64,000 bases of DNA from contig OX439050.1 of assembly GCA_949317995.1 (NCBI GenBank), positions 2,728,001 through 2,792,000 of the forward strand, written 5' to 3'. Below, one piece after another: positions 1 through 9,330 of the stretch; position 1 is the first letter of the stretch, and each line of letters opens with the position of its first letter. The notes under the pieces are model-generated. The model worked only from the letters and a program-made list of their open reading frames with translations, did no database searches and was not told the origin of the DNA. A program made the position numbers and the translations under genes. The DNA is from Acholoe squamosa (lineage: Eukaryota > Annelida > Polychaeta > Phyllodocida > Polynoidae).

Positions 1-1326
1 CCGCAATATGAAAAAAAAATGAAATGTCCATCAGCACTTCATTGTTGCACTGCTATACTTTCTAAGCAGAAATCTGTTTTACCTTTGAATATTTGCCCAT
101 TATTAAACAGTGCTGTAGGATAATATATTATGTTGACCCTGTTTGATTGACATGATGCATGACAACGTTAGGATATAATGCATCAATGCATTATTAGTCT
201 CGTTAAGTGTTTGGTCCATTCACCTTCAGTATAAATCCTTCAGATATAACTGTAATGTACACATGTTATAATAACTGTTAGGTACAAACAGTAGGGTAAC
301 TATTATGATAAATGTTGAATAAATCAGTATAAATCCTTCAGATGTAAACATGATACAACTGTAATGTACAGATGTTATAATAACTGTTTCTCAAACTCTT
401 ATCATGGGAATCCCCAATCGTTCAAGGACTGCATCATGCATGAATACAATAATATTGTCTGCTGATACATAACCCTTACACTGACTCTGGATGTCCATTA
501 CACCAATTTCCTCTTGTATGATTCATCACTTGTTGCTCCAAAGCTGATGAAGAAATCTATTGATCCTGTGTCTTTGGCAGGCAGATCCTTCACCCATTAA
601 GGTGAGTGCCTGCTGCTTCATGGGGGATAGGGCATGGCTTGTTTTGTCTCTATGGGATGTACAGTGTTCCCTCTTTGAGGGTCTCATAGCATATGGCTGA
701 ACTCTGTTTGTTATGATAAATATATATTCTGTTACTTTTGGTTATTCCACTATGGTTCTGTTATGATAAATAACTGATTCTGTCCCATTTGGTTATTCCC
801 TATTGGTGAAACCATGCATTATTTTGATATTTTAGATATAACTTCATTATCATTAGTAAGATCACTCAGATAATGTTAAGTACATCACCAGGACAATGAA
901 ATAACAAAATGATCATTAGTTTGCCCAGTGATGTCCTGACAACACCCTATCCAGGTTATAAAAGCCACTACCAGTGTAATAACCAACCTTTCCAACAGAA
1001 AATGTAACTCTATCATGCTCTCTAGGGCAGCCCTATGTAAGATGAGACCTTGTATATAGCCAATGGGAGCATCACATGCATTGTCTTCAAAGAGTATGAC
1101 TGGTATAGTTAACAATTAAATGATGGATTGGAGTCAAGATGAGATAGGTAGTATTCACTCAGTTACCATGGAGCATATAATGTGATTGTTAAGAGTGCAA
1201 GAGTAAGGGTTTGAAACACTCCATAAGGGGTTAATGTGATCAATTCTACAATGTTTAGTTGATTTCATTAGCAAACTTCTGTCACAGAGGCAGTTTATAG
1301 GGACTGGGTAATAATCATAAGATATG
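1..1326. other. Non-coding left flank with small tandem duplications
   Basis: AT-rich DNA with no convincing coding frame. Two local duplications are visible. The stretch from about 226 to 281 (starting CAGTATAAATCCTTCAGAT) recurs at about 325-392. A second pair, built on GTTATGATAAATA and TTTGGTTATTCC, lies at about 708-750 and 760-805. The last four bases (1323-1326, TATG) are the left target duplication of the retrotransposon that follows. I see nothing else here. Confidence 0.7.
1323..1326. repeat. Left target-site duplication (TATG)
   Basis: TATG directly precedes the 5' LTR and recurs at 14171-14174 directly after the 3' LTR. Four-base duplications are within the 4-6 bp range usual for Ty3/Gypsy integrases. 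The match shows that the two LTRs belong to one integration event. Confidence 0.8.
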
Positions 1327-1701
1327 TGTAGAGGTACACTTTACTACCATAGGAGTTGGGTACCGTCTGACGTGGCGGGTGAGTCGAGTCGTCGGACGTT
1401 CCTCAGGTTCCGGATAGGTGGCAGCACCGATCCGGGTCTGTGGGGACATCTGACGACGAACACCTGGGTCCGTATATAAAGCCCAGGGCTCAGCCGCTAC
1501 GTCAGAGGCCCTTCTGGCCTCCACACTATGTAAACCACTGTCTTTTAATATTAGCTGCCTCTTTGATATCATTCGGCAGCCGTGAGTGTGCATTAAGTAA
1601 TAAACCTAACCGTTGGCATACACTTGGAATACTGTCTTACTCTTTCTTTCCGAATCGTAAGACCCGAACCCCCCAGGTCCGTAAGGCCACAAACCCTTAC
1701 A
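1327..1701 (+). repeat. 5' LTR (375 bp)
   Basis: Begins TGTAGAGGTACAC and ends AAACCCTTACA, the usual TG...CA ends. It holds a TATA box (TATATAAAG) at about 1473-1481, which would place the RNA start near 1505, and a polyadenylation signal AATAAA at 1599-1604. U3 contains CRE/E-box-like CpG motifs (TGACGTGG near 1369, TACGTCAG near 1499). Reading it against 13796-14170 I found no difference. The short open frames across it on both strands are not genes. Confidence 0.95.
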
Positions 1702-1702
1702 C

Positions 1703-1720
1703 TGGTGCCGTGACCAGGAT
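1703..1720 (+). other. Primer-binding site, tRNA-His
   Basis: TGGTGCCGTGACCAGGAT starts one base after the LTR. Its complement is CCA plus the acceptor and T-arm sequence I recall for animal tRNA-His (ending ATCCTGGTCACGGCA), so all 18 bases can pair. It would prime minus-strand DNA synthesis. The tRNA assignment is from memory of tRNA sequences, not a search. Confidence 0.8.
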
Positions 1721-1840
1721 ATTCTGGTGTATAGCCCGGACGTTATAACGTCCGAACGGCTAGTACATGGGTTAGACACCCTTAGGGAAGCTAACCCAGC
1801 AGGGCAATCACTTGCCCAAGAGAATGGAAATGGATCGCTA

Positions 1841-4624
1841 ATGCTCCAAGCCCATTCGGACCCACAAGATGCAGAATCAGCATCCTGGAGAGATCCCGGA
1901 CCCCACTATAATGATAGTGAGGAGAATCTGCCAGACTCTGTACGACGCGAACAGTCCATACAGAGACATAGTAACTTAATAGGCCAGCATTCAATTGTTG
2001 ACGAATTATGTGATTCGATGTTTGAAGTCGGTGGTAGTACTAACCCAGAACATCCGGCACCAATGCGAAAAAGGGTAACATTCGGAGAACTACCTTATAG
2101 GTTACCCAGGCCCGAATTACCAATATTAGATTATAGCGCTATAGATGGCGACTTAACCTATGCGGTACCGGAAGGTGAAGAATTAAAACGACCGGATGTC
2201 CTGTTGTTGAATGAAACTTATGTAACTTTGAACGAGAATTTAAATACCTTGGTCAAAGCTAAGGATGAAGTACTGCATGAAAAACTTCAAATGGAAGAGG
2301 ACCTAACTGGCATGCGAAAGGAATTCGAAGCCAGAAGGAGCGAGTACATGAAAGAACTCGAGAGTGAAGAACTAAAACTTCAATCTATGAGAGATTCATT
2401 CAATAAAGAATATGACAATAGGCACATTCGTATCCAAACATACATAGATACGAACGACCAACTAAACCTTGATAAGGCAAAATTCGAATCCGAAATTCGC
2501 CATTATCAGGAGGAGTTGGATAAATTGAAACTTCAGTGCAGTAAACAAGCTGAAGATAATGAGACCATCCGGGTAGGCATCATAGCTTACAACAAACAAC
2601 TGGAGGAGGATAGACAGAAACTCACGAATGAGCTTCAGGAATTGCAGGCTACTGCAATAACTCTAGATAAATATGTAGAAGCAGCCCAGTTAACTATAGG
2701 TAATATAGACCCCGCTGTGGTATCTACAATGTTGGGAAAGACATCTAAAGATGCAACCCCAATTAGATACAGCCCATTCGTTGATGATGGGGCTGACAAG
2801 AATGTGGTATCCGGAATCTATAAGAAACCGGATAACGCTGCAGTAAATGGAACCGCATCTAAACCAGTAGTTCCAATGCTGGATACGATAGGACCAGCAC
2901 CACCCATACCAGATTTGAGTCACAAAATCAAAGCGACTCACGATGGTGCTACAGGGAATAATAATAATTCACCCGTGGCACAACCAAGAGCACCCGGACC
3001 AATGAGACATATGTTGACACCACCTTCATATTTCCCCCAACCCGGCCACAGTACACCAGCAGTACCAAGATTACCGAATCCACCCCCAGGTTCTGGTAAT
3101 GGTCCTACTGATGGACGTTTTCCGAGACCAAATCCGCCACAAAACAATATCAACGGCGGTACGCACCAACCGAGAACATCTTCCTATGGATATAGAAATA
3201 ATTATAATCCATCGGGAAGTGGCAATTATCAGAATGGTAATAGCTATAACCAGGGATGGAATCAAAATGATTCTTACCCTAGATATGCTTCTTCTGGAAA
3301 CACCGGTCACAATAGTGGATACCCTGGTGGTTCATCTGGAGGCTATAATAATAATGGTCCACCAAGAGGAAACCCTCCAGGCGGCCCAGGAGGATCCGGA
3401 TTCGGAGGATCAGGATCAGGAGGAGATGGCAGGAAACCTAACAGGAGAACTTCTATGCCTGCAGGGATGCAAACCATCTTTGATAGAAGCCAATGTATAC
3501 AAAACCTTGGCATTGACTGCTACCGAAAGGGAGCAGACGGCATGGAAGTCATGAACTGGAGCATGCGAGAAGCAGATAGACTACGCGGATGTAATAATCC
3601 AGCACGTAGGCAGGCACGGATACCCCCTCCATATGATTCTAATGATCCATGGAAGGACAGGTATCAAGCTTTTGTTGACGAAGTCAATTGTAGTGGCTGG
3701 ACAAAAGAAGAAGCTCTGCCATATTTGATCTGTTGGTTAAATAAAGGCGGAAAAGTAGCTCTCAACCAATGGAGAGCAGCTTACGGGATATATGGTACCT
3801 ATGATCAATTGGTCGAATGTGCCGCATACCTTTTCGGATCAATCGTTAGAGAAGATCCGTGGGTAAGCTTCAAGAAGAGGACACAAAAACCTAAAGAATC
3901 ACACAAAGTCTTTGGTTTGGAGCTACAGGACTTGCTTTCGAAAGCACGTCCAAATTGGGCTCATGATGATGATTGTTATCTACAAGAATTGTTTATACAA
4001 TTCTACAGTGGATTGCGTGATCCGGATCACAAGCAAGTGGTCTGGGACTCTTGGAAAGATGACACTTCCTTCAGTGATCTGTTCATAGCAATCGATGGAC
4101 ATGACATGAAGAAACGTTTGGTAGGTCTCGGACCTAATCCAATAAGAGCAGCTCCATTCCAATATGGAGGTACACCTGCTCCGGTATACGATACTTCCCA
4201 ATTAGCTCCGGTTGAATCGAATGAAGTTGATGAGAAAGATGAATATGTCTCCGATGAAAACGGAGATTATATTGGTTCAGTCCATGTAGCTGGAAAGTAT
4301 TACCGACAAAAGCGGTATAGGAAAGTACATTCGAGAGGGAGAGGAGGATCTGTTGCTGGTAAAACAGCTTCCGGATCAACTCAACCTGGCAGTGTAGCCT
4401 CTACGGCGAACCCAACTGTAGCAGCCCCTGTTGCTCCGACTAACATGATGGAAACATTATTAGCCGGATTAACAGAAGCTCTAAAGAGACCGAGAGTTGA
4501 CAAATCTCAGAGGAGATGTTTCAGATGCCAGAAACTGGGGCATTATGCTCCAGAATGTATGGCTGAAAAACCTGTCCCTCGTAGACAGGAGAGTGTCTCT
4601 GGAGTAAGTACAGAGGAAAACTAA
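1841..4624 (+). CDS. gag: Gag polyprotein, unusually long, with coiled coil and zinc knuckle
   Basis: Structural protein that would form the particle and package the RNA. The first ATG in the frame is at 1841 (927 residues). The frame is already open from 1727, just after the primer site, so a non-ATG start is possible. In order: an acidic N-terminus; a charged heptad-rich coiled coil of about 160 residues (2220-2700); a Pro/Gly/Asn-rich linker (about 2890-3460) ending in a basic patch; a capsid-like helical region (about 3640-4130); a basic stretch; and one CCHC zinc knuckle, CFRCQKLGHYAPEC, at 4519-4560. Most Gypsy Gags are 300-500 residues, so this is about twice normal. The long coiled coil recalls spumavirus Gag in layout only. 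The linker contains PAPPIPDL, also found in ORF3. Confidence 0.9.
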   Translation: MLQAHSDPQDAESASWRDPGPHYNDSEENLPDSVRREQSIQRHSNLIGQHSIVDELCDSMFEVGGSTNPEHPAPMRKRVTFGELPYRLPRPELPILDYSAIDGDLTYAVPEGEELKRPDVLLLNETYVTLNENLNTLVKAKDEVLHEKLQMEEDLTGMRKEFEARRSEYMKELESEELKLQSMRDSFNKEYDNRHIRIQTYIDTNDQLNLDKAKFESEIRHYQEELDKLKLQCSKQAEDNETIRVGIIAYNKQLEEDRQKLTNELQELQATAITLDKYVEAAQLTIGNIDPAVVSTMLGKTSKDATPIRYSPFVDDGADKNVVSGIYKKPDNAAVNGTASKPVVPMLDTIGPAPPIPDLSHKIKATHDGATGNNNNSPVAQPRAPGPMRHMLTPPSYFPQPGHSTPAVPRLPNPPPGSGNGPTDGRFPRPNPPQNNINGGTHQPRTSSYGYRNNYNPSGSGNYQNGNSYNQGWNQNDSYPRYASSGNTGHNSGYPGGSSGGYNNNGPPRGNPPGGPGGSGFGGSGSGGDGRKPNRRTSMPAGMQTIFDRSQCIQNLGIDCYRKGADGMEVMNWSMREADRLRGCNNPARRQARIPPPYDSNDPWKDRYQAFVDEVNCSGWTKEEALPYLICWLNKGGKVALNQWRAAYGIYGTYDQLVECAAYLFGSIVREDPWVSFKKRTQKPKESHKVFGLELQDLLSKARPNWAHDDDCYLQELFIQFYSGLRDPDHKQVVWDSWKDDTSFSDLFIAIDGHDMKKRLVGLGPNPIRAAPFQYGGTPAPVYDTSQLAPVESNEVDEKDEYVSDENGDYIGSVHVAGKYYRQKRYRKVHSRGRGGSVAGKTASGSTQPGSVASTANPTVAAPVAPTNMMETLLAGLTEALKRPRVDKSQRRCFRCQKLGHYAPECMAEKPVPRRQESVSGVSTEEN

Positions 4625-4734
4625 GGAGGGGTCTCCCGAGGGGCAAAGAAGGGGATCCCAGTGACAAATCTTGCCATGATATCACCATCCGTGATGATAG
4701 TTCACATGAAGTAACAAGATCGCCTAACACCGAG

Positions 4735-7700
4735 GTGGTTGTAGACACCCGGAAGGTTAGGGAAGCTGATATAACAGGTGCTATGGGAGCACAGGGGAAA
4801 CCCAATATCAGTAACGAGGCAGGCGGCTATTCGTTAGCCAAGGTCTGTGGTGCCCACCTGCCCCCGGGTCATCCTTGTCTGGAATTCTTAAAAGGATGTG
4901 GATTGACTCCTGGTGTGAAAAATGACGTTCCGATTGTCACGGACATGCCCTCTGTTCTAAACGGAAGGCGGTGGTATGTTTGCCTTACTGTTAACGGAAG
5001 GTCTGCCGAATTCCTTGTGGATACGGGAGCTAGCCACTCTTGTATCTCCAAGGGGTTCTACGACCTTATACCGGATGAACATGATACTCTCAAATCGGGA
5101 GGAAGTGCTCAGACGGCCGACGGCAGTACCTTGCAAACGTATGGTAGAACTTGTGTGAGACTACAGTTAGATGGTATACATGACTATGTCATGAGCGCCA
5201 CCGTTGCGGATATAGCAGATGAGGGGATACTCGGGTTGGATTTCGCATCCCTGTATGGTGCTGTATTGGAACCCCAAACAGGAGTGTTGAGTGTGAGATA
5301 CCCGTACCCCGTGAAGGTTAGATGTGCACTGAGACAAGTGAGCAGTATGGCTAGTGTGGCACACACTGTGCGAATCCCTCCGGGAGTAGCCTGTGATGTG
5401 CTTGTAAGAAGTGATCCTGCAATGCGTAACAAACCTGCAGTGATAGAACCGGATGTAGTTACTTTGTCAGGTATTGGATTAAATTCTGTAGACACTATAG
5501 TAGCGAATGCATCCTGGTCGGTAGTACCTGTCTCCAATACTGGAAACACTACTATCTACTTGAAAAAGGGACAAGTTTTTGGAAACGTGACCCTTTCGGA
5601 AACTGTAACGGATAGTAAGCTAAGCTTACAGAAGGTAACAGGAGATGATGAAATTTCGGAAGACTTACTTAAGTTGTATGAAGAAACTTCATTAGAAGAT
5701 CCGGAACACCGGAAAGAGTTCTATGATATGCTCTGTCAGTATCATACTGCCTTTGCCAAACCTGGTGAAAAACTAGGTACGACAAATAAGGTATTACATA
5801 AAATAGATACTGGAGATGCCGAACCCTTTAAGATACCGTATAGACGGTTACCCTTAGCAAAAAAGAGAGTAGCTGAGGATGAAATAAATAAGATGTTGGA
5901 ACAGGATGTAATAGTCCCTTCCAATAGTCCATGGAGTAGTCCTGTGTGTATGGTAACAAAAAAAGGACGGTACTATCCGTTTCTGCATAGACTACAGGAA
6001 GTTGAATGGAATAACGAAAAAGAATTCGTATCCATTACCGAGAATAGATGAAACCATTGACTCCTTAGGAGGAAACAGTTGGTTTTGTACCCTAGACTTG
6101 CAATCAGGCTATTGGCAAGTGGGAATGAACCCTTCAGATATGGAGAAAACTGCATTTTCAAGTCATATTGGATTATTCCAATATAATGTAATGCCGTTTG
6201 GATTGTGCAATGCACCTGCAACATTTGAAGCAATGATGGAAACAATTCTAAGTGATTTATTGTGGAAAAGATGTCTTGTATATCTAGACGATGTCATTGT
6301 CTTCGGAAAAACATTCGAAGAATGTTCTAATAACCTAAAAATGGTACTAGAACGTATTATTTCAAATGGTCTCAAATTGAAACCTAAGAAATGCCACATG
6401 TTTAGAAAGTCCATAAATTATTTGGGCCGCATCATCAGTGATGAAGGAATAAAGGCTGATCCGGAAAAAATCGAATCAGTTACGAATTGGAATAGACCTA
6501 AAACACCCAAAGAAGTGAGGTCCTTTTTAGGATTCTGTTCCTATTACAGGGAATTTATTCCGAATTATTCTAGAGTCAGTTACCCATTACAAGCAATAGC
6601 TAACTGGACTCCAGGAAGTACCAAGGAAAAATTTCCTTGGACGCATGAACAGGAAACCGCTTTCCAAAAGCTAAAAGACCTGTTCACGAGTACTCCCGTA
6701 TTGCAATATCCGAATGAGACGGATCATTTCATACTGGATACTGATGCTAGTAATGATAGCATTGGTGCAGCTCTCTCGCAAGTCCAAAATGGGAGAGAAG
6801 TGCCAATTGCCTTTGCCAGCAATACACTGAGCAAGACCCAGCGCAATTACTGCACAACCAAAAGAGAGTTGTTAGCAGTAGTCGTATATACCAAGAAGTT
6901 CAAACATTTTCTATGGGGAACGAACTTTACTCTGCGTACGGATCATTCCTCTTTAAGGTGGCTACTGAACTTCCGAGATGCTGAAGGCATGTTAGGCCGA
7001 TGGCTAGCCCATTTATCCGAATATGGGCTTGAACATCAACAGATTCAGCATAGACCCGGAGTTAAGCATTTAAATGCTGATGCTTTGTCTCGAATACCAA
7101 TCCGGAAATGTGATAATCCGGATTGTACTGATTGTGGAGCTCATAAGGCAGTGTTAGCAGGGATTCGAAGACCATTCGTACCCCTAGTTGCCAGTATACT
7201 GGATTGGTCTATGGATCACATACGACATTTCCAGGAAGCTGACTCGATAACTGCACAGCTACTGCAATTAGTACCAAAGGGTATACGTCCAGTTAGACCA
7301 GAGGTCTCTCTGGAAAATCGAGAAATGAGAAGGTTTCTTGCTCAATGGACCGAGCTTGAAGTCCGGAAAGGCGTGTTATACCGTTGGAAGCCATGTAATA
7401 ATGGTGATAGAATCATGCAAGTGGTGATACCACATGCCATGAGACATGACATTATGTACTTCTGTCATGGACATCGGACCAGTGGTCATTTCGGAAGGAA
7501 ACGCTCGCTAGCACGACTTTCCAAGAAATACTATTGGCCTGGCATGACACGGGACTTGCAAAGATGGGTAACCACTTGTCCGGATTGTTGTAAAAACAAA
7601 CCCGGACCCGGGATGGGCAAACTTCCCCTGTCCCAAGAACTTTTCGGAGTTAGATTCGCAAGAATCGGGGTAGATATTATTAGTGGATTTAATACAACCG

Positions 7701-8821
7701 CTAATGATAATACCTGTATGATGGTAGTGTGTGATTATTATACGAAATACACTAAAGTATTTCCACTACCGGACCACAAAGCAATTACTTGTGCCGAAGC
7801 TTTTGTAAAAGGTTGGGTACTAAGCTTCGGTGTACCATTAATGTTACACAGTGACCAAGGCAGAGAGTTCGAATCAAATCTCTGGCAGGGTATGTGCGAA
7901 TACTTGGCTATTTGCAAGACTAGAACCAATCCGTATAGACCACAAAGCGACGGATTGGTGGAAAGGTTCAATAGAACCCTCATCCAAGTCCTAAAGTCAC
8001 TCGTTAATGAACATATGGATGACTGGGATGAGCAATGTCATTTTGTGACACATGCTTATAATAGTACGGTACATTCAAGTACAAATTGTTCTCCGAACCT
8101 TTTAGTATTCGGAGAGGATTTGATAATGCCTGCTGACCTAGTTTTTGGAGTCGTAGGAATGGACCCTGAACTACCTTGCCATGTAGTTTTTGTGGAATGT
8201 TTAAGAGACAGATTTAGAAAAGCATATGAGTCTGTCCGAATTGATTTGGAGAAAAGTGCCAAATGGCAGAAAGTAGGATACGATACCGATCTAAAGCATC
8301 GGAAATTCCAATCCGGAGACAGAGTCCTCAGATTACATGAACCACTTAGACACATAAAATTAGCGTCTAATTGGGACGGTCCCTTTACTATAACACAAAT
8401 TATCAGTGATTGTACCGTAATTATTAAATCTGACCTTGGTCGACTCTATAAGTCAAATGTGGCTAGATTAAGGAGATGGTCTGGGAGGGAGACCTCCACA
8501 GAAATGTATGGTGAAGGTTCCGAAAGGATCCTGAATCAGAATCGCATAATAGACCAGGTAAAGAACACTACAGTGAAGCGTGGTCAAGGTAGACCCAAAA
8601 AGTGTTCCGAATCAGTGACACCCACGCCAACACCGATTAAGCGTGGGGGAGTTAAAAAAGTCTCGGCAGGTGAAGACAGAAAGAAGAGGAAAGGTGTTTC
8701 TAAGGCTAAGAAGCACCTAGAGAAAGCTCTTCAGACTGTCAGGTCCGATAAAGAACTATCCGAGAAGGGGAGATACGTTCGCCGCAGCCCCCGAATTGCC
8801 CAGAGGACTGCAGTGACCTAA
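4735..8821 (+). CDS. pol: Pol region: protease, reverse transcriptase, RNase H, integrase
   Basis: Encodes the enzymes for maturation, reverse transcription and integration. The aspartic protease active site LVDTGAS lies at about 5014-5034, with GILGLDF near 5225. Reverse transcriptase follows, with the LDLQSGYWQV and YLDD motifs (about 6085-6310). RNase H has DTDAS (about 6733) and NADALSR (about 7070). Integrase has an HHCC zinc-binding start (about 7465-7600), the D,D,E core (GVDIISGF, HSDQGREFES, GLVERFNRT) and a GPF-type module (about 8375-8480). A Lys/Arg-rich tail holds an AT-hook-like RGQGRPKK near 8578. The open frame begins inside the last 40 bp of gag and in another frame, as expected where the family makes Gag-Pol by frameshifting. 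This region carries the element's roughly one apparent break and is otherwise well preserved. Confidence 0.92.
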
Positions 8822-9330
8822 CCTGTATACACAACGAGTGTAATGTTTACATTTAGAGGAACGGATGACAACTGACCCTAAAGGCTTATTTGTCGCCCCC
8901 GCATGATGTACCAATGGGTAGTGGACGGATAATCCGGTGGATTTGCTTAAGCTTTCCATAATCTCCACTTAAATCCCCAGTCGAGTCATCGGGGTGAGCG
9001 ATAATTACCTAAAAACAATCAGTTTGTTGATGTACCGCCTGTAGCACGTGCGTTTCCGCATGACGTCACCGTGTCCAGTCTCGGCTGACCTCTCGTGACC
9101 TCGCGGACCGCGGGGAAATGACGTCACGAAAGCTGGCCCGTCGCCATATTGTTTTTTGGTAGTGTTTGAGACAGTCGGGTCACCCCTTCTCTCTTGAATT
9201 CTACCATCTAGCAAACCCCTTGTGCGCCCTCAGAGTCTGTCTCTCAGCAGGCAGACTCCGCTAGTGTCGGCCCCGGCGCCGTAAAAGCCGGAAAAAGGAG
9301 TAGTTTACTCCCGTGGTCGATTCCCCAGTC
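8822..9330 (+). other. Spacer between pol and ORF3
   Basis: About 510 bp with no long reading frame. It turns from AT-rich to GC- and CpG-rich after about 9030 and carries the regulatory cluster listed separately. A pyrimidine-rich stretch ending in CAG (about 9237-9250) could act as a splice acceptor for a spliced ORF3 message, as Gypsy env messages use. That is inference. Confidence 0.5.
9041..9140 (+). promoter_or_regulatory. Candidate internal promoter with paired CRE sites
   Basis: Two perfect palindromic CREB/ATF sites TGACGTCA lie at 9061-9068 and 9119-9126, 58 bp apart, with an E-box CACGTG at 9045-9050. A YY1-like GCCATATT sits near 9143. The stretch is GC- and CpG-rich compared with its surroundings and lies about 200-270 bp before the first ATG of ORF3. 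No TATA box is clear. This would suit separate transcription of ORF3. The sites are seen; the function is inferred. Confidence 0.45.

Noticed and set aside
1440-1748. Short frames inside the LTRs on both strands (also 13757-14208)
   Set aside because: Both LTR copies are identical, so the frames are duplicated automatically; composition and position suit LTR regulatory DNA.
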